Positions 34,223 to 46,484 are shown, numbered from the stretch's first letter. The stretch is DNA of 64,000 nt from Verticillium longisporum (GCA_019188255.1 JAETXT010000010.1:3224001-3288000); one strand, 5' to 3'. Numbers and translations: made by a program. The notes: generated from the sequence alone by a model not told the origin.

Positions 34223-36142
34223 ATGCCCACATTGGAAGAGATCCCCGATGAGATCATCCACCACATTCTCTCCTTCGTTTCGCCCGAGAACAACCTGCTC
34301 CGCGTCCAGCTGCTCTCGAGAAGACTCAACATGATCGCCAACGAGCCGCTGCTATGGCGCCAGCACTGTCAGACGGCCTTCACGTACTGGGGGCCTGACC
34401 ATGATTTTCAGGCCAAGCTCGACGGCAAGGTCTCCGACGTCGACTGGAAGGCGCTGTTCCTCGTGCGCAAGGCGACCAACGCCCGCATCTCCAACCTCTT
34501 TGACGGCATTCTCGCCACCAAGCTCGGCCGCGTGAGGAGGTTCGAGCAGATTTGCCTCCTCGGCTATGACGCAAAGGACTTTTGCTAGAGCAATGCCACA
34601 CCATTGACACGGCGGACGACGTGCTGGCCAGGCGGTAGGAACTGATAGGTATTCCCCGAGCCATCACTCCGTTCACTGAAACAGCCCTCAGGTACCACAG
34701 CAGGGCCCTCCTCGCGAGCCCCCGCCGAGGACTCGCCCACGACGTCTGGAACAGCCTGCGCCGCCATCCGGATATCGTGGCCAGCGGCCGAGACCCCCCG
34801 TGGCGAAGACCGCGCGCTCTGGAGTCGGCTCTCTCTGCTCTCGACATGTTTGTCATCCAGGATGATACGGGCGACATGGGCCACGTAGGTCGTTGGTTGG
34901 TTGCGCCTGGCGCCGTGCATGAACTGACATGATGTCAAGGTATCTCGCATCCTCGATGACCTAGCCCTTGAGTTCCGGTCCTCTCAACATGGCTTTGAGC
35001 GACAAAGCACGCGAGACAAGTCACTGGCTCTGAACCGATGGCTTCGATCGCACAATCTGACGGGCATGAGCGATCCTCACAAGAACTATCGAAATCTGAG
35101 AAATTGTTTCATCGGCCAAGCCCTGCGACAGGAGGAGCACGAGTCGCTGCCTCTGATATCCGTGGCCATCTTCTGCTGCCTCGCGGAACGCCTGGGTCTG
35201 AACGCGCACTGCCTGGCCATTCCCGGCCATGTACATGCAGTAGTGTATGCCACGCGCGACACGAATCTCGACGGGGTCAAGACGGAGGAGACGGGGGAGG
35301 GAAATGTCGAGGCTGCAATTGACGAGATGTATCTGGATCCTTTCGCGTCAGACGATGAAGTATCCAAAGACTCGCTGCGTACCCTCGTGCTCGGTGTCGG
35401 TTGGCAAAGGTCTCTGGAAAGCCTCCTGCACCCCGCGCCCGCCGCGACGCTCGTCGTGCGAATGGCCACCAACATCAAAGCCACGTACACCTACCACCGC
35501 GGCCAGGACCCGTTTCTGCGCGCCGGCAACATGCTGCACGGCCACCCTTCGGAGAACCTCGAGCTCGCCGTCTACGCGCAGGCCTGGGCGACGCTGCTGC
35601 TGACGCCCGGCGCGCCCGAGGAGTTTGGCGAGAGCAGCCGCGAGCTCGCCTTCTGGTTCAACGCACACCGCACAGAGGACGTGTGGCTCATTGAGAAGTA
35701 CTACTCGCCCCTCAGCGAGCGCATACTCGGCACCTCGGCCAGCGAGTTCACGCGCCCCATGCGCAGGGAGGACGACGAGTCGCCCGTGCCGCGGCGGCGG
35801 GCGCCGGACATGACCTTTCGCATCGGCCAGGTGGTGCGCCACGCGCGCTACGACAGGCTCGGCTTGGTCTACGGGTGGATCCAGCACGCGGGCATCACCT
35901 TTTACAACTGCATGTAAGTTTGGCTCGCTTGTTTCGCGCCTCGGAATTCGTGGGCTGACCCCGCCGCCAGGATCGAGGACGGGCCGCCGGCTGTAGTGGC
36001 TAGGGCCGACAATCTGGAGCTCGTCACGGATCCGGATCTGGCTCCGGATCGGTTTGAGAAGGCGGGGCTGTACTTTAAGCGGTTCGACCGCTCGACGTGT
36101 GCTTTCGTGTCGAATATCACGGAGGAGTTTCCGGACGGCTAG
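34223..36142 (+). CDS. F-box protein with transglutaminase-like and YccV domains (FBXO21 type), frameshifted
   Basis: Probable substrate receptor of an SCF ubiquitin ligase. Exons: 34223-34634, 34692-34884, 34940-35913 and 35971-36142, about 583 residues after one base is restored. The F-box is at residues 4-45 (LEEIPDEIIHHILSFVSPENNLLRV). The Transglut_core2/SirB1-like part is in the middle (RNCFIGQALRQEEHESLPLISVAIFCCLAERLG, HVHAVVYA, YLDPFASDDE). A hemimethylated-DNA-binding/YccV domain lies near the end (FRIGQVVRHARYDRLGLVYGW..). This order is typical of FBXO21-like proteins. The break is at 34580-34583 (TTTT): a fifth T gives KDFLLLEQCHTIDTADDVLARR and continues through all later exons. 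Without it the protein stops 122 codons from the start, at TAG 34586-34588. Confidence 0.86.
34580..34583 (+). other. Frameshift point in the F-box gene
   Basis: Run of four T after GGAC. As written, the frame reaches TAG three codons later. One more T restores a frame that continues across three introns. Confidence 0.85.
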
Positions 36143-36437
36143 CGCTTGGATTTGGTAGAATGATGAAAAGAGACGAAGAGATGAGGATGTCGTTCTGCTC
36201 TGTGCGTGCCTGGCGTCGACATTTCACACGTATCAAGTTGCCATGTTCAGCAACCAAACTGGGCGTATCAAGTTGTCATGTTCAGCAGCCAAATTGGCCG
36301 TTTATCCTCGACTGTGTATTCTTCAGACTCGTATGATGGACGCTACTGTAACCTGGCCTGCCAACGATGATCGCAGGCTCTCCTCTCCCCGACAAACAGA
36401 GACTTCGACACGGTATCCGTCTGCCACTCTGGCAGGT

Positions 36438-38250
36438 TCAAACATTGAGCATCTCGCCGAGCGCTTCATGCGCAGCAATGGCCTCGAGCCACCTGTGGAT
36501 GGCCGCCATGTGATCCCTCTTCCGGCCCTGGAGCCGCTCCTCGTCCACGCGCAGCCCGCCGCGTTCGTCCCTGCACTCGCCCATGGCGACCTTTTGCGCC
36601 GTCACGAGCTCGCCGTACAGCCTCAGCAGGTCCTCGGTCGCCACGGAGGATTCCTTCACCTTTGACGCGAACAGGGGATCCACCGGCGCCTTGTCCACGT
36701 GTTCCCTCGTCAGGCCGTACTGCCCGAGCTGCTCGTTCTCGTGCTCGTTCTCGTGCTCGTTCTCGTGCTCGTTCTCGTGCTCGTTCTCGTGCTCGTTCTC
36801 GTGCTCGTTCTCGTGCTCGTTCTCGTGCTCGTTCTCGTCAGCAGCAGCAGCAGCAGCAGCAGCAGCCAGAGGCGGCGGGTTCCCGCTCACCAGCTCCCGA
36901 AAGGCGCCGCAGCCCGCCGTCCGGCCGCGGACCTGCAGCATCTCCATCTGGCGCGCGCTCTGCGCGAGGCGCGCCTTGGCCGCCGCCAGCGGACTCTTGC
37001 ACAGCGCCATCATGTTGAAGTGGACCGAGTCCTCGCCGAGCTGGCGCATGCGATCCTGGATGAACGGCGTCGCGGCCGCGACCCAGTCGGCGTCGTCGTG
37101 CACGGGGCCCAGACGGACGGGCCCGTTCTTGAGGCCGTCGAGCTCCCAGACGGCGCCGTGGGCGGGGACGATGGCGATGAAGTGGAAGCCCGAGTCCGAG
37201 TCGATCTTGGTCTTCTTCTTGCGCTTGGGCGTTGCCGCGGCGATGCTCTTTCTCTTCTTCGGCGTCGTGTTGGTGCCTGCGGCGGCGGCCCTGGCGCGCT
37301 TCTTGGCGTTCTTCTTAAAGGCCGCGGCGCTGTTGCTGAGACAGAGGTCGGCGTTGAGGTGGTCCATTTTGCGCGTGAGCGAGTTGTGGATGGTGCGGAT
37401 GTGGGCGTTTTGGCTGAGGGCGTGGCCGCGCAGGGCGAAGCACATGTCCTTTGTCGAGTCGCGGAAGGCCTGCAGCTCGGGCCCTAGCTCGACGTCGCTG
37501 TTCATGACTATGTTCATCATGGCGACGGTCGCGCAGGCATTGTCGGTTGTCTGTTGTCTGTCAGGAGGGCTCGGGACACAAAGCCAGGAGGGAGGGGGGA
37601 CGTACCTGATTGGCAAACCAGATAGCGTCGTCTTGGCCCTGTTCATCGTCGACCTCGCAGTCTTGGGCGAAATACTGGTAGAGGAAAATGAGGCCGTAGA
37701 CGGGCTGGGGCAGGAGCTGCAGAGAATCCTCGTCGAGGCTGAAGAGTTCCTGGATCTTGACATCTTGGACGCCGCAGTCGCGCAAAATGGCGTTGAAAAA
37801 GGCCTGCCAAGCTGTTAGTGACGCTGCACGATTTGAAGGGGCAAAAGAGGGGAATACCGGCTCAGACTCGAGCTCGCACCAGCCGGTCCACTGGCGGATA
37901 TCCTCCATGGTGACGGGTGCCAGGGCCTCCTTGAGGGTATCCTCCGACAAACGGCTCTGCGTCACGACGGCCTCGGTGGCTTTGCGCTTGGGGTTGCGCT
38001 TCGGCCCCTTGGCGTCGTCCATGATGGCGAGCTCGTCGGTTGCGTCGCAGTCGGTATCGGGAAGGAGCGCTCGCTTCCGTTTGCCCTTTGCCTTGACGAC
38101 AGACGTAACGGCGGGAGTCGGCTGGGGAGTCACAGTTATGAGCTCATCGGGCTCGTCGGCGACGGCGGCCGGGGACTTTGCTGTAATCGGACCTTCGGAG
38201 ACGTCAATAGCCGAGTCATCATGGGGATCAGCCACATCAGTTCGACCCAT
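36438..38250 (-). CDS. uch2: UCH37/UCHL5-type ubiquitin C-terminal hydrolase
   Basis: Cysteine protease that trims ubiquitin. Family members dock on the proteasome through Rpn13 or on INO80. Exons, minus strand: 38250-37858, 37803-37606 and 37550-36438, 567 residues from the ATG at 38250. An alternative ATG lies 11 codons upstream at 38283. After a basic, disordered head of about 115 residues the UCH domain begins (WTGWCELESEPAFFNAILRDCGVQ). Catalytic residues are in place: Gln197 (FANQ), Cys203 (DNAC), His320 (GFHFIAIVP) and Asp335 (WELDG). A Lys/Arg-rich insert (KKNAKKRARAAAAGTNTTPKKRK) sits in the crossover loop. The C-terminal ULD-like tail (HMAAIHRWLEAIAAHEALGEML) is separated from the catalytic core by an ENEH repeat plus a poly-Ala tract. 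The gene diverges from POM152. Confidence 0.92.
36732..36868. repeat. Coding 12-bp minisatellite plus GCA run in UCH37
   Basis: About nine near-perfect CTCGTTCTCGTG units (minus strand: tetrapeptide ENEH) adjoin about nine GCA units (poly-Ala). The block stays in frame and lies between the catalytic and C-terminal domains. Confidence 0.92.
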
Positions 38251-39482
38251 GGTGTGCTGTGTAGGTTTGGAGTCGAGGGACATGAGAGTTGGCGTGTGTA
38301 GGGGCAGATATTGCAGTCGCGATGGGATGGTGAGTTTCTTGGGGTGAAGATGTAGTGATGGAAGTGGGTTGAGATGAGGTGTGTAAGGTAGGAAAGGATG
38401 AAGTGGTAGGTGCAAGTTCTTGCAAAAAAGGGTTTGGCAGGTTCAGGACTTCAGCAAGGAAGGATCCCATGACAATATGATGGATTGTTACCCATTGTGA
38501 TGGATTGTTACCCATTGTGCCATTCGTCAACAGGATAGGTACGTGAATGTGAAAAGTTGTTTGCAGCAGGCAGAAGTCAGGCCGATAGTGAGAGTGACGA
38601 TGATAGGATCAGGCAAACGTGGATTGTGGCAGGCAAGAGCGAACCTTCCACGTAGGGCCTGGCCATATTCTTCAGGCAACTTGAAAGAACTCTTGTACAC
38701 ACCTTCAGTTACAGATGATCGCATCGCTCTGGAGCAACACTCAGACATGAGGCTGTCGACCGAGGAAGCGAGCTGTCGGGATCCTCAAACAGAGAGAGGT
38801 GGTCAAGTGGATGTGCTGGGTTGTAGCATCAAAGAATCATGGCAGCATCCTAGTAGATGGCTTTCTGAGAATAAGAGCAAGGTATGGCGAGTTGCCTCAA
38901 GCGCTGTGACGACGATAAGCAGGATAAATGTGATGGCAGATACCAAGAGCATGCCTCTCTCGGCATGCCTTTCTCATCACAGCATCACAGCATTACCGAG
39001 AAACCCGTCGTCGCATTCACCCTGTGCGACGAGCTGGTGTTGCAGCAGATCCACACCGCACACCAGGCGCTGGATCGGATTTACCACAAGGCTGTCGAGA
39101 GGAACCCTGTGTCAAAGCTCACCGTCGATTATCTAATTCAAAAGGCCAATCACCATCCGTCAACAAACCAAGCTGCCAGGAGCTGTGCCCCACGTACCAA
39201 AGAAAGTGTTGTTCTAGGACCCCGTCGCGTCCAGAGTCCAGAGTCCAGAGACGTGAAGACATTCATTCACGTAGAGCCATCATTTTCCCACTCGCCAGTC
39301 GGCCTTCTTGACCCTTCCAAAAGGCCACCACCCAAGCTCTCCCAACATTGGAGCGTCTCATCTATGGTCGGTCTTTGATACCCCTACACCACATCAGCAG
39401 GCTCCTCTGCCCGCTGCCCAACCTTTCGTCTTTCGTCTTTCGTCCTTTTTTTTGCCATCCTCCCAAACGGCATGCAGCAGCC
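38251..39482. other. Divergent region, UCH37 / POM152
   Basis: 1.2 kb between divergent genes, likely both promoters. It contains a direct repeat of GTGATGGATTGTTACCCATT near 38475-38515. No gene was supported. Confidence 0.6.
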
Positions 39483-42400
39483 ATGAGCGACACACCCAGA
39501 CAGCGGACTGGTGGTTTCCCACAAACCCCAGGAACCGCAGCCCCGAGGCGAAGAGTTCCTCTGAGCCCTTCCGAATCACCTCCATCAGCCGCCTCTCGCA
39601 CCTCACGGCCCTCCCGACTCTCCTCCACCCTGCCACTGGCGCCAGCAACATCGCAGACATCGACGGCCAGCGAGCCTCTGATCCCTCTGACCTTCCTCGA
39701 TGGCCCGCAACAGCGCTTCTACGCCGCCGCCGTGTACGTCATCCTGTGGGCGTGGAAGCTCTACGACTATGTCGGCCTGATAGAGGACAACGACATGTCC
39801 GTGTGGCTCTTTTTCAAATGGGTCCTGATCGACTTTGTCTTCCTCATGGGCCTCCCCGAGATGCGCATCCCCTGGCTCGAGCTCTCCCAGACCACCGTCC
39901 TCAGCGTCTGGGCCTTCCACTCCATCACAAACTGGCTGCTCATGTTCAACATTGGCCTGCCCTGGCAGCCGTGGCTCGTGGGCTTCCTCAAGATCTTCTA
40001 TGACCGCGAGACCTCCGTCTCCGAGCACAGCGTCAAGGTCTCCTCCATTCTGCACAACCACTCGCTCATCATGGGTCGGCAGATTATCAACATTCTGCCC
40101 GAGGGGTAAGCCTTCTGCTTCTGCTTCTGCTTCTGCTTCTGCTTCTGCTTCTGCTTCTGCTTCTGCTTCTGCTTCTGCTTCTGCTTCTGCTTCTGCTTCT
40201 GCTTCTGCTTCTGCTTCTGCTTCTGCTTCTGCTTCTGCTTCTGCTTCTGCTTCTGCTTCTGCTGCTTCTGCTTCTGCTTCTGCTTCTGCTTCTGCTTCTG
40301 CTTCTGCTTCTGCTTCTGCTTCTGCTTGCTTCTGCTTCTGCTTCTGCTTCTGCTTCTGCTTCTGCTTCTGCTTCTGCTTCTGCTTCTGCTTCTGCTTCTG
40401 CTTCTGCTTCTGCTTCTGCTTCTGCTTCTGCTTCTGCTTCTGCTTCTGCTTCTGCTTCTGCTTCTGCTTCTGCTTCTGCTTCTGCTGCTGCTGCTGCCTA
40501 TGCTGACCTGCCCAAGCTCCGCCGTGCTCAACTACGACCAGATCCCCTTCTGCCTCGGCGAGGGCCGCGATACCGTGTCCGTGCCGTTGCAGTTCAACTC
40601 GACCATCCCCGCCGAAATCGAGCTCATCCGCATCGACTTGCAGACCGACGAAGAGGAGACGATCCGGATGACCAAGAAGGAGGTCAATAAAATCGCCAAG
40701 GGTATCAAGGATCTCATGGTCGACACGACCCCCGTCTCCGTCGATATTCCGCTTAAGAAGCCCGGTATCTACCGCCTCGGCAAGGTGCTCGACAACTACA
40801 AGCTCGAGGTCAAGCGGGTCACCAAGGATACCTACATCGTCCCGTGCCCCAAGGTTGAGTTCCGCAAGACAGAGGCGTCCGATCGCTGCAAGCGAGACTT
40901 GTCCGACCTCTTCATCGACGTCACCGGCACCCCGCCGCTGAAGATCCACTACAGCAGGACCATCAATGGCAAGGACCACAGCTTCCACTTCCAGAGCCTT
41001 CAGCCAGACGACTTTGCCTCGCCTCTCCTCGGCTCACAATCATCGGCCCTCGTGCTTCCCCAGAGCGGCGACTCTGCCTGGGTCAAGCCCCAGGCTGTCG
41101 AGGTCCGACTGAACGAGACCCTTGACACATCCGGCCAGTGGCAGTACGCCGTGACCGAGGTTCACGACGGTTTCGGCAACGTGCAGAAGTACGGCGATGG
41201 GGGCCCTGACCTCGACTACCACCCTCGCCCGAAGCACCTCGTCCGGAACTTCGAGGTCAAGGAGCGCCCGAGCGCCCAACTCAGGGGATGCGATCTGAGG
41301 ACGCCTCTGAAGGTTGCTAAGGGCAAGGCGTCGAGGCTGCCCGTCGCGTTTCACATCCCTTCCTCTGGAGGCAAAATTCCCGACGACACGTCGCACACGC
41401 TGGAGTGGAAGTTTTCGCCCATCGACAGCTTGACGAGCGGCGGAGAGCACGGTGATCAGGTCAAAACAGGGTCGTACACGGCCAAGAACTCAAAGGACAA
41501 GCCATCTGTTTCCGAACCCGGCCTCTACACCTTGACCTCTATCTCCTCTGGCTCTTGTGAGGGCGAGGTTCAGGAGCCCTCATCGTGCCTCCTGCTCAAC
41601 CCTCTCGAGCCAACTCTCTCCTTGCGCGCCGAGGAGATTCCCGACAAGTGCGCCGGCAACTCAGTCGGCCTCCGAGTCGATGTGGACTTTACCGGCACGC
41701 CGCCTTTTGTCGTCCGCTGGGACGTCGAGCACAATGGCCGCAGAAAGGCCGAATACGCCGAAGTGCAGGGTCATCGCCAGCAGCTGCTTCTTCGGCCCAC
41801 AGAAGCTGGCCTTCACAGGTACATCTTCAAGTCAGTCGACGATGCCATCTACAAGGGTCATACGCTATCTGGCCCCGACATGGTGCTCGAACAAAACGTC
41901 AAGCCAGCGGCCGTGGCGCGCATCGAACACAACACGGGCGTCATCAACGCTTGCTTGGAAGAGCAGGTCGAGGTGAACATTGGTCTCGTGGGCGACGCTC
42001 CGTTCACCTTGGAGTGGGAGCTCGTCCACGACGGCAAGCGCAAGACGGAGCGTGTTACCGGCATCGAGTCTAAGCATTACAAGATCAAGACACCGCCATT
42101 CACCAAGGGTGGAGACCATGTCCTCGCCCTCAGCAGCGTTCAGGACAAGGCCGGCTGCCGCAACCATCTGGAGAACGAGGTCAAGATTTCCGTCCGGAGA
42201 CAGCGACCCCGAGCAGCTTTCGGCTTGGCCGAGAAGAAGCAAAAGGTCATGGCTGTCGAGGATGCCAAGGTGAACCTTCCTCTTCGCCTCCAGGGTGAAG
42301 CGCCTTGGACGGTTTCGTACCGCAACCTCCACGGCAACGGCGAGGTACTTCAAAAGGTGGCGACCAAGCCGAACGACCAGATCGTCGTCAAATCCAAGGG

Positions 42401-43758
42401 TACTTATGAGATTGTCGACGTGACTGATAAGCAGTGCCCCGGCACGGTCGATCCCCAGGCTTCACGCTTCGAGGTTGACTGGTATGCTCGGCCTGAGATC
42501 AGCCTCGTCCAGTCAGACACAATCTCTCCTGCGACATCTGGCTTCACCAAGCTTGACGTGTGCGAGGGCGACATTGACGGCCTCGATCTGAACCTTGCGG
42601 GTGCGTCTCACTGCGGCCCTAACTCTTGCTTCTTTCATGCTGACAATCGCAGGCGCTTCGCCTTACCACGTCCAGTACTCGGTCCGCCACAAGCCCCTCC
42701 GCGGCGCCGATTCCAGGAGCACAAAGGACTTCGACGCTGCTCAGAACCGGGCGACCATCGCCATGGACACGTCCAAGGCTGGCGAGTACACGTACACGTT
42801 TTCGGCGCTGGCCGACGTTCTCTACGATAGCGACAAGAACTTCACGCCTCTGGTGGTGCGACAGCGCGTCAACGCCAAGCCCTCTGCATCCTTTGTGAAG
42901 CCTGGACAGTCGTTCAAGTACTGCCAGTCGGAGCAGGACAACGAGGACAAGATTCCCATTACGCTCACCGGCATTGCGCCCTTTTACCTCGAGCTTGAGA
43001 TTAAGCACCACGGCGGAACGGTGCCCGAGGTTTACCGGATCCCCAGCATCAGCACCAGCTCGTACTCGATCCAGATGCCGCGACAGCATCTCCACCTCGG
43101 CGTGCAGCACGTGCGGATCCGCGAAGTGCGCGACGCGCGCGGCTGCCTGCAGCGGTACGACCTCAACGCGCCTTCGGTGCAGGTCCACCTGTACGATGCG
43201 CCGGCCATCTATCCCCTCGAGACGCGGGAAGACTTCTGCGTGGGCGAGCGCATCGCGTACACGCTGTCCGGCACGCCGCCGTTCGAGATCTGGTACGACT
43301 TCCAAGGCCAGCAGCGCAAGGCCAAGCCGCAGACGACCAGCTTCCGGCGCGTGGCCGAGACGCCGGGCGACTTCACCATCACGTCCGTCTCGGACAAGGC
43401 GTCGGAGTGCCGGGCGTCGGTCGACATGACCAAGACGATCCACCCGCTGCCCGCCGTGCGGATCAGCAAGGGCAAGCAGACGCGCGTCGACATTCACCAG
43501 GGCAACGAGGTGGAGATTCACTTTGACTTTTGGGGCACGCCGCCGTTTGAGTTTACGTACACGCGCAGCTCCAACCCGAAGCGCGGCCAGAAGGTCGAGG
43601 TGCTCGAGACGAAGCGCGGCGTCTCGTACGAGACGAGCACCGTGATCCGCGCGAGCGAGGAGGGCACGTACGAGGTTGTCGCCATCAAGGACAAGTTCTG
43701 CTCCTTCTCGACGCAGCAGGTCCAGGACGGCAAGGACCAGAAGCTGCTGAAGTACTAG
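39483..43758 (+). CDS. pom152: POM152, nuclear pore membrane ring nucleoporin
   Basis: Integral membrane nucleoporin that forms the lumenal ring around the nuclear pore. Exons: 39483-40105, 40517-42600 and 42653-43758, 1270 residues, normal for the family. The cytosolic Ser/Pro-rich head is followed by hydrophobic segments at about residues 80-160 ([59 protein letters not shown]). The lumenal part is built of repeated immunoglobulin-like modules, seen as recurring GTPPF/GDAPF/GIAPF motifs. The first splice joins LPEG to [18 protein letters not shown]. That intron is 411 bp and almost entirely (TTCTGC)n. If it is retained, TAA in the donor stops translation at once. No lesion was seen. Confidence 0.95.
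40110..40500. repeat. (TTCTGC)n hexanucleotide microsatellite in POM152 intron 1
   Basis: About 390 bp, roughly 64 units, of TTCTGC on the coding strand, with two small interruptions (about 40260 and 40325) and a CTG run at the end. It fills intron 40106-40516, leaving only the donor GTAAGC and a 20-base acceptor region (TATGCTGACCTGCCCAAG). Confidence 0.97.
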
Positions 43759-45394
43759 GCGCGGCGAGCGCAGGCCGGCAAAAGATGGGAGATGAGTGGG
43801 ACATGAGCTGGGATGGGCAATGACGGAAGGTCCAGCGGGGCGGGCTGCTTCTGGCAAGGTGCAGTGCGGCACCGCGGGACATCTATACCACGGCATGGCG
43901 TTTGATTATGTAGGGATATTCAGGTTCGATTGTGCATTGTCCGCGTGAGTTGGCTGTGGTGAGCTGTGGTGAGCTGTGGTGAGCAAGTTCAATCTGTCTT
44001 GCATAGGAACGACCTGCAGCCTAGGATTATAAAAGCCGACGTTCGATGTGATCGAATGCCCAGCGCTCAGGCGAGCGGCCCTGGCTGTCCGGACATCCAA
44101 CATGGCCGAAGCCCACGGTACGACCTACATCATCCCTTTCGTGCCGAAATGAAACCTCAGCACATCAACTGACCACCGCAGCCTGAAGAGCTCTAATGGA
44201 TCTGGACAGGTAGTCATCCGTCCATACCTAGGTAGTTGTACTTATAGCGGGCAGGTCTGTCGAAAAACCAAGTAACGCACAGGCATGCAGGCGTACTGTT
44301 CGTCTTACCCTTGAATCCAACTGGCGATATCTATTTTCTGCCGCTTGGCTGTCGATCATATGAAGGACTGAAGTTTCATTTCGGCGTTGAAGGGATGGGC
44401 GGGTGAGGCGCCTGTGAACTCTCGGTAGGAACGCGAGGACTATAACGGGAGTTTACCAGCCAGTGTTGAGCAAACCGCAAAGTCCGAGCAGCATGCAAGA
44501 ATGAGAAGGCAAGACAGTGAAAGACTGCGGATCCGGAGCAGCTGAGCAGGCCGTTATGAAATGGTACAAGCTGGCTGGCTCGTGGCTAATCGACAGGTCC
44601 GGACTGAGGCTGGTTGCTCGGCTGCTTCGTGCTACGGACAAGTGCCTGAGCCTAACAGAGTGTGATTCAACCGCCTGGTTACAGGAACCTCGCGATGGGA
44701 AGGCTTAGACGCTGACCAGATTTTGCTGTAGCTGTTGGTGTAAACCTCGGACCTTAAAGCCGTGTATGTGTGTAGCTTGCGGACTTGGATGAACGCTCAT
44801 GAGCTGAGGGCTGTAGGCTGCTATCTCAGAGGCTTGGGTTTCTTACCGTGAGTCGCGCAGGGCTGACGTTACCGATGTGAGGTGACACTGAGACAGAGAC
44901 GGACGGAGACAGACGGCGAGCCCCGTCTGCATCGACGCCCTGATAAATACATGAGTGGAAAGCAAGCAATGTCGTGCACAGCTCGCGGCTGTTATTGCCC
45001 TTCCTTGGGTCATCTCGAGATGGTCTCACTGGCTCGCAGCCACAGCCAAAAACCTTCCCATGAGCACCATCTGGGCAGACAGAGGCATGGTACCAACTCA
45101 GACGAGTAACGCTACTAGTTAGCAAAGGCAAGGTGCTCTCAGCACTGCTGAAGCCAGGATCCAAGACATGCCCAGGCCCGTACACATGCTAACTGTCAGG
45201 CGACCCTGCGGAGCCGCCAGGAGCCGCTTAGCAGGTCGACCAGGGGCTAAGGGCTACGAGAAACGGATATATATATGTTGCGGAGGGCCAGAATTCATAC
45301 GTATTCCGACCCCTACCTATCTTCTATTGCCTGCGGACACGTGTGGAAGACCTCTTCACTCTGCTCTAAACAACTCTGACACTAATCAACACAC

Positions 45395-45840
45395 TAGACC
45401 TAGAGGCGCTGCCGCAGGAACCGAAGCAACTAAATCACCTTCAAACAGAATCCTGCCTGAAGGACACGAAATGAACCCCGTAACCAGCGGACACCTGGGA
45501 TATATCAATCTAGACGCTTCATTAGACTTGCACACGGCCGCGAGCTTCCCCATAGCACCAGGCATGGGCGGACAAGGGTGCTGACGTAGAGCGGGTAACA
45601 ACGATCACATAGCTAAAGAGCAGCGTTCACAACCACGGCCAGTGCAGAAGCCAAGCCCAAGCCCAAGCCCAGAGCAAGAGCACAACACCAACATATGCAA
45701 CGCGAGCCTAGGCCTGGGAACATACTTACAAGCACACAAGCCTAGAGGTGCTGACGCCACGGAACGAATCAACTGAATCACTTCAAGTAGAGGAACCTGC
45801 CCCCGGATGACTTGACATGAATCCTGTAAAGCGAGTAACT
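45395..45840. repeat. Diverged direct duplication
   Basis: The segment at about 45395-45490 (CCTAGAGGCGCTG.C..AGGAAC..) recurs in the same order at about 45745-45840 (CCTAGAGGTGCTGACGCC..GGAACG..). Both carry the AATCAC.TTCAA block and an ATGAA.CC.GTAA block. The copies are decayed. Confidence 0.55.
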
Positions 45841-45841
45841 T

Positions 45842-46035
45842 GAGTATGGCCATCTTGACGGCCGAAGGAGCGCGGCGGCGCGGGCGCCTTCTGCTTATAA
45901 AGGATTTATAGCGGCGTTACATCTCATCAATGTCATGAGTATCTTGACGGCCGAAGGAGCGCGGCGGCGCGGCGCCTTTTGCCTGTATAGGATTATAGTG
46001 GCGTGATATATCACCATCCTCATCTCGTTAATGTA
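45842..46035. repeat. Tandem duplication of about 97 bp with GC-rich core
   Basis: Two copies (45842-45936, 45937-46035) share CTTGACGGCCGAAGGAGCGC followed by GGCGGCGCGG, then GGAT.TATAG.GGCGT, and end CTCATC..TTAATGT or a close variant. Confidence 0.8.
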
Positions 46036-46059
46036 CCGTCTCTTGCAGACTGCTCAGGC

Positions 46060-46280
46060 AAGGGTGACAGAAGCCGCACTTCAGGTTCGCCAAACGCAGG
46101 TATCATCCATAGACCCTAGCTTTAGACCCTCTTAACACCTCTCATCTCCATGAAATGCTCTCAAGCTCTGCTTACTAGAAATCAGCGACACGTTTAAGAT
46201 CAGATGACTCTTATCAATTTTGAGCACATGTAAAGGATCGTGAACGGACGAGTGAGCTTCCTTATGAGTGGCCTTGTCGC
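46060..46280 (+). repeat. Dispersed repeat family, copy 3
   Basis: Carries the same ordered blocks as the copies at 3.0 and 8.4 kb: GAAGCCGCACTTC.GGTTCGCC, AAACGCAGGTATCATCCATAGA, ACCCTCTTAACACCTC, ACTAGAAATCAGCGACACG, and AAAGGAT. The orientation is also +. Confidence 0.7.
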
Positions 46281-46484
46281 CCCTCGTCAGAAGCCGTCTA
46301 GTGTTACCGCCAGCTCGACGCCAGGCATCTTTCCACAGAACAACCTCACCTCAGACGGCATTGTAGTCGACGAACGAGCTGAGTTCAACAAATGGTATTA
46401 TCAAGGATATCAACTCAGACCTTATGGTCTGTAGATGCGCAAGCTGCGCCCGACATACGCATCCACCCGACATGCGTATCCAAG

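Larger units (their letters stand above)
43759..46484. other. 2.7 kb repeat-rich non-coding region
   Basis: No supported gene. It contains GAGCTGTGGT copies near 43957-43985, a diverged duplication (about 45395-45490 and 45745-45840), a tandem duplication with a GC-rich core (45842-46035), and dispersed-repeat copy 3 (about 46060-46280). AT content is higher than in the coding DNA. POM152 and UTP22 converge on this region, so both 3' ends lie here. Confidence 0.6.

Noticed and set aside
40326..40500. Poly-leucine start of the long frame covering POM152 exon 2
   Set aside because: It is a reading of the intronic microsatellite. The splice at 40105/40517 gives the family-typical junction.
39603..40988. 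461-codon minus-strand frame with long QK and AE dipeptide runs
   Set aside because: It is the antisense of POM152 exons plus the TTCTGC intron. The repeats come from the microsatellite, and no domain is present.
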